Assembly: GCA_964623055.1 (NCBI GenBank)
Contig: CAZURK010000024.1
Span: 22,086 to 86,085, forward strand
Reading direction: 5' to 3'
Length of the DNA stretch: 64,000 bases
DNA from: JADHUC01 sp964623055
GTDB taxonomy: Bacteria; Planctomycetota; Planctomycetia; Pirellulales; Pirellulaceae
Shown piece by piece: positions 36,425 through 45,311 of this stretch. The stretch's first letter is position 1; each line of letters opens with the position of its first letter. The position numbers and the translations under genes were made by a program. Below the pieces are notes generated by a model. The model was not told the DNA's origin and did no database searches. It was given only the letters and a program-made list of their open reading frames with translations.

Positions 36425-37861
36425 ATGCGGATGTCTTGGCTGGTACTCATAGCTCTCGCCATCAGCGCGCTCGTTTCGGGTTCGCCCGTCGAGGCGGCGG
36501 ATCAGGAGGCCCAAGAAAGACCCAACTTCGTGGTCATCTTTATTGACGACCTGGGTTACGGCGACATCGGCCCGTTTGGTTCAACGCTCAATCGCACGCC
36601 GAACCTTGACCGCATGGCCAAAGAGGGAATGAAGTTGACTTCGTTCTACGTCGCCTCGGCAGTATGCACGCCGTCGCGCGCCGCGTTGATGACCGGGTGC
36701 TATCCGCTGCGAGTGGGTCTGCCGCACGGTTCCGGGCATGCAGTGCTGTTTCCCGGCGACCATTGGGGGCTGCACCCTGACGAAATCACTATTGCCGAAG
36801 TGCTGAAGCAAGCGGGGTACGCCACCGGGTGTTTCGGCAAATGGCACTTGGGAGATCAGCCCGGATTTCTACCCACAGATCAAGGATTTGATGAGTACTA
36901 CGGCATTCCGTATTCCAATGACATGTGGCCGGGGCTGAAACGTTGGAAGTTCCCCAAGCTGCCGCTAGTGTGCGGGCGCGAGGTCGTGGGCGAGGTCGAA
37001 GATATGGACGACCAGGCCGAACTGTGCCGTTTGTTCACCGAGGCCGCGGTCAAATTCATCCGCGAACACCGCAAAGGACCCTTCTTCGTCTACCTGCCAC
37101 ACGCCTTCGTCCATCACCCACGCCAAGCGAGCAAACGCTTCATGGAAAGCACGAAGAACCCGGATAAAGCCACCGGCGGACAGATCGAAGAGGTCGATTG
37201 GAGCGTTGGGCAGATCCTTGAGGTGTTGCGTGAACTTGGAATTGCAGAAAACACTCTGGTACTGTTCACCTCAGACAACGGCGGCGCACGTGGTTGTGTG
37301 AACAAACCGCTGCGTGGCGGAAAGGGGAGCCAATTCGAAGGTGGAATGCGCGAACCGACGGTGGCCTGGTGGCCTGGGACGATCCCGGCCAATTCGGTGT
37401 GCGACGAAGTGTCGATCACGATGGACCTGCTGCCAACGTTTGCCGGGCTAGCCGGCGCGACGGTCCCGCAAGACCGAATCATTGACGGGAAGTGTATCGA
37501 GCCCTTGCTACGCGGCACGCCGGATGCCAGATCGCCGCACGAAGCGTTCTTCTACTACGGAGGCAGCAACCTGCGGGCGGTGCGCTCGGGTCCGTGGAAA
37601 CTGTTTGCCGACGGGCGACTCTACAATCTGGACGAAGATATTGGTGAAGTGAAGAACGTTGCCACCGGCCACCCTGACACAGTGGCCCGACTGGAAGGCT
37701 ACTTCGAGCGAGCACGCGCAGACCTCGGCGACGGCAAACGCAAGGGAGCCAATTGCCGCCCCGTGGGAATTGCACAGAATCCACGAACGCTGGTTCCGCG
37801 CCCGGGAGTCGAAGGCGAAGAAGCCTACGCACCAACACTGTCGCTGGAGCGCGGGCGCTAA
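36425..37861 (+). CDS. Secreted arylsulfatase (sulfatase family S1)
   Basis: 478 residues with a signal peptide (1-24, GSPVEAA). FIDDLG (D41, D42), C81-T-P-S-R85 (canonical formylglycine site), GKWHLG and FTSDNGG complete the S1 set. The most likely activity is sulfate-ester hydrolysis on a polysaccharide or glycan. It lies between two propeller proteins with methyltransferase-like domains (divergent from the one at 32715, 118 nt before the one at 37980), so the three may serve one substrate. GGAGGG precedes the ATG by about 10 nt. Confidence 0.95.
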   Translation: MRMSWLVLIALAISALVSGSPVEAADQEAQERPNFVVIFIDDLGYGDIGPFGSTLNRTPNLDRMAKEGMKLTSFYVASAVCTPSRAALMTGCYPLRVGLPHGSGHAVLFPGDHWGLHPDEITIAEVLKQAGYATGCFGKWHLGDQPGFLPTDQGFDEYYGIPYSNDMWPGLKRWKFPKLPLVCGREVVGEVEDMDDQAELCRLFTEAAVKFIREHRKGPFFVYLPHAFVHHPRQASKRFMESTKNPDKATGGQIEEVDWSVGQILEVLRELGIAENTLVLFTSDNGGARGCVNKPLRGGKGSQFEGGMREPTVAWWPGTIPANSVCDEVSITMDLLPTFAGLAGATVPQDRIIDGKCIEPLLRGTPDARSPHEAFFYYGGSNLRAVRSGPWKLFADGRLYNLDEDIGEVKNVATGHPDTVARLEGYFERARADLGDGKRKGANCRPVGIAQNPRTLVPRPGVEGEEAYAPTLSLERGR

Positions 37862-37877
37862 GTCACGTTGAACTCGA

Positions 37878-37941
37878 ATGATTTTGCCCACCAATCATTT
37901 TGCACGAAGAGCCAAAGCAAAATCATGTAGGGCAGAATGAT
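37878..37941. repeat. AT-rich inverted repeat between sulfatase and propeller gene
   Basis: atgattttgccc (37878-37889) and gggcagaatgat (37930-37941) are complementary with one mismatch. Further copies of the core (aatcatttt, caaaatcat, gatcattt) lie between and after them. The low GC contrasts with the surroundings. The element sits between two same-strand genes, so it could partly terminate transcription or act as a protein-binding site. Confidence 0.65.
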
Positions 37942-37979
37942 AATGCGATCATTTCTGGTTTTCATGTGGAGGTAGTGCC

Positions 37980-40900
37980 ATGAAGCGTCGCATAAGACGA
38001 CCGACCATTACGTCAGTTTGTGTATGGGCCTTCGCGGTTGCAGCCTTCGTTCTTGCCATCGGGCCAATCTCGCTCGGAGCCGAAGTCGGGTTCGCTCCGA
38101 AGAAGGCAGGTATCCAGAAAGGAATCTGCGTTGTTCTTGGTTTGCCGAGAGCGGATCAACCAGAATCTGTAACGGCTCTGACCGAAGGAAACCAGTTGCT
38201 TGTGTACTTTCAGTCGCCCAGTTGCGCTGAAGCGACAGCGGTCAGACAGGCCGCGGAGGACGCGGGATTGCTGGGCAAACGGATCTATGTCAATCGCGCG
38301 GTCTTGGACTCCATTCACTTGGCCGACAATCTGGCGGACGTTGCGCTGGTTGCTTCGTCGGTGGCAGAATCGGTCGCAAAGGAAGAGATCCTGCGCGTGC
38401 TGCACCCCGGAGGGAGGGCGATCATTGGCAGTGAAACGGTCGTCAAACCTCTCGCTGACGGAACGGACGACTGGTGCTACCCGTACCATGGGCCGGACAA
38501 CAACCCACAGTCCGCTGATCAAGTCGTCCGTGCGCCGTATCTCACGCAGTTCATCGCCGAACCCAAGTTCGCTCCCTCGCCGGCGGTTACGGTCGCGTCG
38601 GCAGGACGAGTCTTCAGGGTCACCGGCCATCTGGCTCACAAAGCAAACCAGAATCCCATGTTGAACACGTTGCTGGCCGTCAATGCCTACAACGGAACCA
38701 TCTTGTGGAAGCGGCCGGTGAGCGAAGGATTCATGGTTTTGCGCAACACCATCATCGCCACGCCCGAAACGTTGTACATGGCGGATGATAACTCCTGCAA
38801 ACTGCTGGACGCGGCCACCGGAAAGTTGATAGGCGAGATCCGCTCGCCCGAGCCACAAGTAGATGGCACGGTGTGGAAGTGGATGGCATTGGACGGCGAT
38901 GTCCTTTGCGGATTGGTGGGCGACGAGGAATTCAAGGCATCGGTTCTTCGTTCGGACGTATTCGGCGTGGGCGGTTGGCCGCGAGCCAACTGGCCCGGAT
39001 TCGACTATCAAGACGCGAAAACGGCCTGGGGACAAGGCCGTACGCTGTTTGCCGTCAACGTGAAGACAAAGGAGGTCCTCTGGCGACACCGAGAACAGGA
39101 GTTCGTTGACGGCCGGGCCGTATGCATGCGAAACGGCCGCATCTACTTCCTCAGCCCCGAAAAATGCCTCGGTTGCCTGGACGCCGAATCCGGCGAAGTG
39201 ATCTGGAAGACCACGAATCCCGACCTGCTGAAGGCAATCGGGCCGAGGTTCGCGGCCCAGCCGCGGTGGACGGGTCTCTCGCCGATGATCTACGTTCGGT
39301 GCAACGACGAGTACTTGTTCTTTTCAGGCCCTCGGATGCCCCGAGTAGTCGTAGTCTCGACCAAAGACGGAAAACTCGCGTGGCAGAAAGAAGTCATCAT
39401 GCAAGACGGCGGGAGCGTTCATCTGCTGTTGCGCGAGGATGCGATTTACGCCGTAGCCATGCGAGGAGGCGATAGTAGTTTTTCCATGGAATATGAGACG
39501 GGGAATGTTCTCAGTCATTTCGTTGGTGGGCGTGGTTGCACGGCGGTAACCGGAAGTGCGGACAGCATTTTCTATCGTGCTCCGGGAGGGACAACCCGCA
39601 TCGACCTCGATGCGGCAACGGCACGGCACATCGCACCGATGCGTCCGCCTTGTTACGAAGGCGTGATCATCTCCGGCGGCTTGCTGCACTGGGGACCGTG
39701 GAAGTGCCGCTGCCAACTGTCTTTGTATGGCAACATCTGCCTTGCGCCGGCTGGGAACTTCGACTTCCGCCCCGGCGCGGACCAGTCGCGCATTGTACGA
39801 GGCCATGGCAACCCAACGACGGTCGAGAAGTTCGATGTCCAACCGAACGACTGGCTGACCTACCAAGGTGACAACCACAGGACTTCGACCACCAAGGCCG
39901 CCATTCCTTGGAAAGTCTCCGCGCAATGGACGACGGAACCCACTGTGGCCGGCATGCCAACCGCGCCCGTGGTCGCCGGTGGAATTGTCTTTGTCGGAGA
40001 CGACAGTGGAGTGATACGGGCACTGGACGCGTCGAATGGCAAGCCCCGTTGGAAGGGCTACACGGGCGGCGCGATCTTCTTCCCGCCTGCCGTTTTCGAG
40101 GGGCGCGTCTACGTGGGCTCGGCCGACGGCCACGTTTATGCGTTCGAGGCTGCCACCGGACGACCGCTGTGGAAATTCCGCGCCGCGCCTGCCCACCGAT
40201 GGATCCCCGTCCTGGGCAAACTCAGTTCCACGTGGCCAGTGGCCGGTGGCGTGGTCGTCGACAACGGCACCGTCTATGCGGCAGCGGGCATCGCCCATTA
40301 CGACGGGACCCACGTATACGCGCTCGACGCAGTCACTGGCGAAGTCAAATGGTACAACGACACTTCCGGCACGTTATCCCCTGCTGCCGAGAACGGCGTC
40401 AGCTTGCAGGGAGAACTGTTCCTGCGCGGCGACCAACTGTGTTTTGCCGGCGGAAACGCTTGTGATTTGGCAAGCTACGAGCTGAAGACCGGCAAGTGCA
40501 CCAGCACGATCACCGATCGAGTCGGATCCAGTTATCGAACCGTCTTCTACCCATACTATCCAGAGTTCGGTCAGTACGTATCGCTGAACCACACGTTTGC
40601 CGACGGCAAGACGTTGAACTACGCCGTGGACTACAGCGGCGCAGTGCATTCCACATTGGCTTTATTCGAGCAACTGCCACGCAACGTAGCCAAACTCGGT
40701 CCGAACTGGAGGATCCTACCGCGAAGAGGACAACCCGCAATCAAAGCACCGACCGTCTGGGAGCATAGGCATCGCGTGAAGTACAACAGCTTCATCGTCG
40801 CCCCCGACGTGGTCCTGGCGGCGGGCCAATCCGACGCGGCGGGGCAGACAGAATCGTTCCTGTCCGCGGTAAGCATCGAAGGCGGTACAGAGATCTGGCG

Positions 40901-41006
40901 ACAAGAGCTTCCAGCCCCCGTAGTCAAAGGAGGCACAGCCATAGACCACAAGGCACGAATCATCGTTTCCCTGCAAAACGGCCAAGTTTTGTGTTTCGCT
41001 GAATGA
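37980..41006 (+). CDS. Secreted PQQ-type propeller protein with degenerate methyltransferase-like domain
   Basis: 1008 residues. A signal peptide or anchor spans 1-34 (VWAFAVAAFVLAIGPISLG). Residues about 45-155 look like a methyltransferase fold without the glycine-rich motif I: GICVVLGLPR, then IYVNRAVLDSI, ADVALVASSV and LRVLHPGGRAIIG. The rest is a long propeller (LLAVNAYNGTILWKRPV; GRVYVGSADGHVYAFEAATG; ALDAVTGEVKWYND). The domain content parallels the protein at 32715-36233, but there the methyltransferase part is internal and motif I is intact. GGAGG lies upstream of the ATG. Probably co-transcribed with the preceding sulfatase. Confidence 0.92.
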   Translation: MKRRIRRPTITSVCVWAFAVAAFVLAIGPISLGAEVGFAPKKAGIQKGICVVLGLPRADQPESVTALTEGNQLLVYFQSPSCAEATAVRQAAEDAGLLGKRIYVNRAVLDSIHLADNLADVALVASSVAESVAKEEILRVLHPGGRAIIGSETVVKPLADGTDDWCYPYHGPDNNPQSADQVVRAPYLTQFIAEPKFAPSPAVTVASAGRVFRVTGHLAHKANQNPMLNTLLAVNAYNGTILWKRPVSEGFMVLRNTIIATPETLYMADDNSCKLLDAATGKLIGEIRSPEPQVDGTVWKWMALDGDVLCGLVGDEEFKASVLRSDVFGVGGWPRANWPGFDYQDAKTAWGQGRTLFAVNVKTKEVLWRHREQEFVDGRAVCMRNGRIYFLSPEKCLGCLDAESGEVIWKTTNPDLLKAIGPRFAAQPRWTGLSPMIYVRCNDEYLFFSGPRMPRVVVVSTKDGKLAWQKEVIMQDGGSVHLLLREDAIYAVAMRGGDSSFSMEYETGNVLSHFVGGRGCTAVTGSADSIFYRAPGGTTRIDLDAATARHIAPMRPPCYEGVIISGGLLHWGPWKCRCQLSLYGNICLAPAGNFDFRPGADQSRIVRGHGNPTTVEKFDVQPNDWLTYQGDNHRTSTTKAAIPWKVSAQWTTEPTVAGMPTAPVVAGGIVFVGDDSGVIRALDASNGKPRWKGYTGGAIFFPPAVFEGRVYVGSADGHVYAFEAATGRPLWKFRAAPAHRWIPVLGKLSSTWPVAGGVVVDNGTVYAAAGIAHYDGTHVYALDAVTGEVKWYNDTSGTLSPAAENGVSLQGELFLRGDQLCFAGGNACDLASYELKTGKCTSTITDRVGSSYRTVFYPYYPEFGQYVSLNHTFADGKTLNYAVDYSGAVHSTLALFEQLPRNVAKLGPNWRILPRRGQPAIKAPTVWEHRHRVKYNSFIVAPDVVLAAGQSDAAGQTESFLSAVSIEGGTEIWRQELPAPVVKGGTAIDHKARIIVSLQNGQVLCFAE

Positions 41007-41157
41007 ACGCCTTAGGACCGGGAAGCCCCTCGAACCGGAACTTCCCGACTTGGTGCCAATTGAGCGTGCTGACGGTGCAACGAGCAAGCCATTTCGATCG
41101 GGAAATCCCGCAAGCGTGTCAATCAGTCCTTAGATGTCCTCAAGACCGACGACTCCC

Positions 41158-41592
41158 TCAACCCGTACTCTCCCGGCGAAAAATCAAGCGAACCGTCCCG
41201 TACAAATCGCCTTCCAACCCGTCGAGCGTGTGTTCAATGTCTTCGAGCGGGCCCAGCTTGCTGGACCACATTCCGTTTTCCAGTTGACGGGCGGCGTGCG
41301 TAGGTTGTTCGCCGTTTGCGTACAGTGCTATCTTCGCGATGCCGGGCTCCGTATTCGCATCCTCGCAGAGGAGGAATCCTCTGGTCGCGAAGGCGAGTTC
41401 GAAGCTTCTTAGCGATTCCTCGCGGGGAACGTCTTTCAGCCAGTAGCCGAGCCCCGCTGGATCGGGCCACCACCAGTTGTCTCGGTCACCGAGGGCCCAG
41501 GCGATGCAGTTGTATTGCGGGTTCGGTGGACTCGTGACCCTGTACGAGAGCTGCTGCAAGTTGGGGAAGTACTGTTCTAGCGAGTTCACCAC
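41158..41592 (-). CDS. Small conserved protein (DUF7689-like)
   Basis: 144 residues. The opening YNCIAWALGDRDNWWWPDP is the feature I associate with DUF7689-type proteins: NCxAWAxG resembles the cysteine nucleophile region of papain-like peptidases, and a His-containing segment (THAARQLENGMWSSKLG) follows, so a cysteine-protease-like active site is possible. Function unknown. GTG start; the first 7 nt overlap the end of the upstream gene (41586-41906), so translation is probably coupled. Both genes lie between larger secreted-enzyme genes and have no signal peptide. Confidence 0.8.
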   Translation of the reverse strand: MVNSLEQYFPNLQQLSYRVTSPPNPQYNCIAWALGDRDNWWWPDPAGLGYWLKDVPREESLRSFELAFATRGFLLCEDANTEPGIAKIALYANGEQPTHAARQLENGMWSSKLGPLEDIEHTLDGLEGDLYGTVRLIFRRESTG

Positions 41593-41906
41593 TCGTATCC
41601 CTGGTCACGTCCCCAATTCAACCAGTCTTGAGCCATGGCCACGAGATTGCCGCGGTGTTCTTCGGGGACCGGATCAATGCCCGTGATGGATTTCAAGGCC
41701 CAGAACCAGTGATCCGGCATTCTGTCTACTTCCCGCAACAAGAACGGTATGGCCGCTTGGCCCATCCCTATGATCTCTTGATACGCCGGATGCATGGCCA
41801 TCTGAGTGATCGAAGACGTAGGACCCCGTTCGGATTTCCATCTCTCTGCCAGACGGCCGAATCGCTCCGCGTCAACGGGCTGGGCAACGAGCGTCGCTTC
41901 ACTCAC
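41586..41906 (-). CDS. Small unknown protein, translationally coupled to the next gene
   Basis: 106 residues, GTG start with GGGAGGA about 7 nt upstream. Conserved-looking stretches (HPAYQEIIGMGQAAIPFLL; HWFWALKSITGIDPVP; GNLVAMAQDWLNWGRDQGY) recall small helical proteins I have seen beside DUF7689-type genes. Cytoplasmic. The 7-nt overlap with the downstream gene suggests a two-component module such as a toxin/immunity or enzyme/inhibitor pair; that is only context. The 41907-42068 and 41007-41157 flanks show nothing else. Confidence 0.75.
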   Translation of the reverse strand: MSEATLVAQPVDAERFGRLAERWKSERGPTSSITQMAMHPAYQEIIGMGQAAIPFLLREVDRMPDHWFWALKSITGIDPVPEEHRGNLVAMAQDWLNWGRDQGYEW

Positions 41907-42068
41907 AAGTCCGTCCTCCCGGGCGTAATACCGCCCCTTCTCTTCAACCCTACCTGGGCCTCACCTGCATGTCAACGCGGTCAATCGGGCCAATTCGACG
42001 GGACTTCTCGACCCAGCAATATCTTCGAGATTTGAAGACCGCCAGCCCTCTAATCCTTCCTCCGCAGA

Positions 42069-43394
42069 TCATCCGCTGATTTCGTAGCCTTTGCGCTGTT
42101 CGCGGCGTAGATGGAGATTGGCTTCGTCGTCTCCGACGAATTGCTCCTTTTCGGGATCCCAGGTTAGTTTGCGGCCTAGGCGTTGGGAGATGTTAGCCAA
42201 GTGGCAGACCGAGGCGGCGCGGTGCTGGTTGGCTACGTCGGAGAGTGTGGGCGTGCCGTTGCGGATGCAGTCGAAGAAGTTGCCCATGTGGCGGTGCGTC
42301 TGACCGGGTTTGCCGGTGGCCAAGGGGCGTTCGGGGTTGTCGTGACGGTACAGCTTGTATTGTTCCTGCGGGGTGGGATCGTCTTTCAGCAGATCGAACG
42401 GCTCGCCATTGATTTCGCCTTTCGTTCCGCGAAGCCACCCGAGTTCGCCTTCGTACCGGACGCCGCTGGGTACGTGATCGCCGGTGATCACTTCCACGCC
42501 GTTCGCGTAGGCCATGCGCACTTGATAGGACGCCGCTACGTTGTAGCCGTTGGGCGTTTTGGGAAAGGTCGCCTTGGCGTCGATCTGGACGGGGCCGCTG
42601 TACTGCATTCCCATCGCCCATTGGGCCAAGTCAAGGAAATGCGCCCCGATGTCCGCCTGCTTGCCGCCTGCGTATTCGTACCACCAACGAAATGTGAAGT
42701 GGCAACGTTCCTTGATGTACGGCACCAACGGGGCTTGGCCAAGCCACATGTCCCAGTTCAGATGCGATGGCGGATCTTCGACCTTGAATGGTCCGCCTTG
42801 CGGGTTCTTTCCTAATCCGACGGTGACCCGCTTCAGCTTGCCGAACCGCTCCGCGTAGACGGTTTCACAGGCCAGGCGGCAGTGATGATCGCTTCGGAAT
42901 CGCGTCCCCACTTGAAAGACCACGCCGCTTTCTTGAACCACCTTCGTCAGCAGCTTGCCTTCGTCGATCGTCAAGGTTAGCGGTTTCTCGCAATAGATGT
43001 GTTTGCCCGCTTTGCAGGCGGCAATGGCCATCGCCGTGTGCCAGTGATCCGGCGCGCCGATCGTGACCACGTCGATGTCCTTGCGATCGAGCATCTTGCG
43101 GTAGTCTTCATACAGATCGGCTTTGCCCCCGTAATGCTCCCGAGCCTTCTCGGCGATCTGGCGGTCTACGTCGCAGATGGCCACCACGTCGCCCCACGGC
43201 AGGGCGCCGTCCGTGATTACCGTACCCTGGTAGCGCATTCCAATGGCTCCGATCCGGAAGCGGTCGTTTTTCGACTTGGACTGGTCTTTCTCCTGTGCGT
43301 TGGCGGTCGCGACGTATGGTGCCGCCAGCGCGGCTGCCGCGCCAAGGGCAGAGGTCCGGAGGAAGTCTCGACGGTTGGATCGGGCAAAGGACAT
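42069..43394 (-). CDS. Tat-exported Gfo/Idh/MocA-family oxidoreductase
   Basis: 441 residues. Twin-arginine signal N-R8-R9-D-F-L-R, a Rossmann part beginning FRIGAIGMRYQG, DHWH, and C-E136-K137-P138 of the catalytic site. ATG at 43394 with GGAGAA upstream; the longer open frame to 43517 translates the repeat element and is not believed. It shares family and Tat architecture with 26664-27977, but the sequences differ clearly. The substrate (sugar or inositol type) is unknown. The next gene upstream on the strand is the PhoD-type phosphatase beyond the repeat. Confidence 0.95.
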   Translation of the reverse strand: MSFARSNRRDFLRTSALGAAAALAAPYVATANAQEKDQSKSKNDRFRIGAIGMRYQGTVITDGALPWGDVVAICDVDRQIAEKAREHYGGKADLYEDYRKMLDRKDIDVVTIGAPDHWHTAMAIAACKAGKHIYCEKPLTLTIDEGKLLTKVVQESGVVFQVGTRFRSDHHCRLACETVYAERFGKLKRVTVGLGKNPQGGPFKVEDPPSHLNWDMWLGQAPLVPYIKERCHFTFRWWYEYAGGKQADIGAHFLDLAQWAMGMQYSGPVQIDAKATFPKTPNGYNVAASYQVRMAYANGVEVITGDHVPSGVRYEGELGWLRGTKGEINGEPFDLLKDDPTPQEQYKLYRHDNPERPLATGKPGQTHRHMGNFFDCIRNGTPTLSDVANQHRAASVCHLANISQRLGRKLTWDPEKEQFVGDDEANLHLRREQRKGYEISG

Positions 43395-43454
43395 CGCGTT
43401 TTCTCCGTTGAATCGGGCAGAGTGTGTTCGGCTATCAACTGTCGATCGGGCTAC

Positions 43455-43559
43455 TTCAAAGCCTCCCTCTCCCTCTGGGAGAGGGCCGGGGTGAGGGTCT
43501 CTTTCCAGGGCTTTCACCCCTCACCCAACCTCTCCCCTCAAGGGGAGAGGAGCTTTGAA
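43455..43559. repeat. Imperfect inverted repeat of the CTCTCCC/GGGAGAGG type
   Basis: ttcaaagc at 43455-43462 pairs with gctttgaa at 43552-43559. The inner parts are polypurine/polypyrimidine (cctctccctctgggagagg; ggggtgaggg; cccctcaccc; cctcccctcaaggggagagg), forming nested hairpins. This is the widespread intergenic element of many environmental genomes; its translated shadow gives the familiar HPGPLPEGEG peptide. It separates two same-strand genes. Confidence 0.88.
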
Positions 43560-43565
43560 ATGCCC

Positions 43566-45107
43566 TCACTTCAAGTCGTCTGCGTGCAACGCGTAGCTAT
43601 GGATTACGTCTCCGTCGATGCTAACGCACTCGAACGTTACACTCGGCAAATCGCCCAATGTGTCGAATCGCATCAGCGCGAACGAACACGTCTTGTTGTA
43701 GCCCCAAATCAGACCTGGTGTCTTCACTACGCCGTGCGTGTGGCGGTTGGTCAGGCGTGAACTCTCGAATTCGAAGAGATCATATCCATCCGGCCGCTCC
43801 GTCTTGCGCAGATCGGTGCGATGGCGGTCGGCAGAGATCAAGAAGACGCCTCCGATTCGGTTAGATTCGATAAACGCGAAGATCTCCTCGCGTTCCTCGG
43901 GAAATCCGTCCCACGGGTCCTTGCTGCCGGGTTTGATGCCCTCGGACCAGGGTACGGGCGAGGCAAGTACCTTGAATGCTCCCTTGGAGTTCTTCAGCGT
44001 GTCCAGAAGCCACTTCTTCTGCACGGGGCCCAGCATGCTGCCGCCCTTTCGATCGCGGTAGTAACGCCCGTCGACCAAAATGAAGTGAACATCGCCAATG
44101 TGAAAATCGATCCAGCAGCCGGGCTGTGATTCGCCGCCACCGTAGGCTGGGTTGATCCAGTTTTCGCGAAACTTGTTCCAAACGGTCCGCTTCCACGACG
44201 GCGATTCGATTTCAGGCCCCGGAACGCAGTCGTTGGTTCCGAAATCGTGATCGTCGTAGATTGCATAGGTCGATGTCGAAGCGACCAGCCGCCGCCATTC
44301 CGGCCGCGCCTGGCGGCGATAGTAGCAATAGTGCTGGCAGAGCAAGTGTTGAGGCTGATCAATGTAAACATTGTCGCCCAGCATCAGTAGCGCCGCCGGT
44401 TCAAACTCGCGGATCGTGTCCCACATGCGTTCCCATTGAGGCACGTACCCTGCGCCGCCGCCAAACGCGACCGAGAATCTTGCGGGTTTGTCGGTTTCGG
44501 GATATGTGAGAAAACGGGCATTGGCGACATCGACTGGTTTGCCGTCGATCAGTACTTGGTATTCGTACGGTGTCGCGAGTGCTAGTCCGTCGACTTTGGC
44601 GATCGCGGTGAAGTCATTAGCCGGTGCGGTGTTTACTGTCTCCGAGAGCCGATCACCGACCTTTACTTGGACCTTGGCCGCCGTCGCTGTTCGTACCCAG
44701 AATGAAGCGCTGGTATCGGTCACCGAGCCGACCATGGGGCCGTGCAGCAGCGCCAGATCGTCGTGCTCCGCCACCCAGGCTTTGAACGCATCCGTCTCGT
44801 ACAGCGGGGCAAGCAGGTCTCGCGGTCCGGCAGCCAATCTCGCGAAAGGCAGGCCGGCGTCGAGCGCCTCGCCGGCCCATTTGACGGCGGTTGGCGTGTC
44901 GCTCTGCTTCAGTGCGAGCATCATTCGCACGAAATGCGTTTCGGGGTCATCGTTGTCCGCCTTGGCCAACGCCTTTTCGACCTTCTTGAAATCGGCCGCA
45001 GCGATACCCTGCGTCGCGTTGCGTTGAGGATCGTGTTGCGCGATGGCCAAGTCGACAGTGCAAACACAGACGGCCAGGATCAGAGCGCGTGAAGAGTATT
45101 TCAACAT
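43566..45107 (-). CDS. Secreted PhoD-type alkaline phosphatase/phosphodiesterase
   Basis: 513 residues. The signal peptide follows the ATG at 45107 (ALILAVCVCTVDLAIAQ). An N-terminal helical, TPR-like segment leads into a fibronectin-like part (GPMVGSVTDTSASFWVRT) and the metallophosphatase core: LMLGDNVYIDQ, YAIYDDHDFGTND, and GVFLISADRHRTDL. These are the metal-binding motifs of the PhoD family, which hydrolyses phosphomono- and diesters outside the cytoplasm. It may be related to phosphate scavenging. The upstream 45108-45311 gap contains a perfect inverted repeat. Confidence 0.93.
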   Translation of the reverse strand: MLKYSSRALILAVCVCTVDLAIAQHDPQRNATQGIAAADFKKVEKALAKADNDDPETHFVRMMLALKQSDTPTAVKWAGEALDAGLPFARLAAGPRDLLAPLYETDAFKAWVAEHDDLALLHGPMVGSVTDTSASFWVRTATAAKVQVKVGDRLSETVNTAPANDFTAIAKVDGLALATPYEYQVLIDGKPVDVANARFLTYPETDKPARFSVAFGGGAGYVPQWERMWDTIREFEPAALLMLGDNVYIDQPQHLLCQHYCYYRRQARPEWRRLVASTSTYAIYDDHDFGTNDCVPGPEIESPSWKRTVWNKFRENWINPAYGGGESQPGCWIDFHIGDVHFILVDGRYYRDRKGGSMLGPVQKKWLLDTLKNSKGAFKVLASPVPWSEGIKPGSKDPWDGFPEEREEIFAFIESNRIGGVFLISADRHRTDLRKTERPDGYDLFEFESSRLTNRHTHGVVKTPGLIWGYNKTCSFALMRFDTLGDLPSVTFECVSIDGDVIHSYALHADDLK

Positions 45108-45153
45108 TGTTTCGTGCCTCTGCTGCTTGGTGTCGTTGCGCAAACATAGCCGT

Positions 45154-45222
45154 CGTTTAACGGCAAGCCGCAGGCGACTTTGTTTCCTTCCCACACAGTC
45201 GCCTGCGGCTTGCCGTTAAACG
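45154..45222. repeat. Perfect 26-nt inverted repeat
   Basis: Arms 45154-45179 and 45197-45222 are exact reverse complements around a 17-nt loop. It lies between the start of the PhoD gene and the 3' end of the ceramidase-like gene, both minus strand. It could terminate the upstream transcript. Confidence 0.9.
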
Positions 45223-45311
45223 AAGAATGCCTGAAACTACAGAAACGGTTCTCATTTTGGCAGCGATCTTTGGTGTCAATGGTGTCGACGGTCAGGATCT
45301 CAACTTCGCAC

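Noticed and set aside
43395..43517. N-terminal extension of the second Tat oxidoreductase
   Set aside because: Translates the intergenic repeat; the twin-arginine signal starts at 43394 with its own ribosome binding site.
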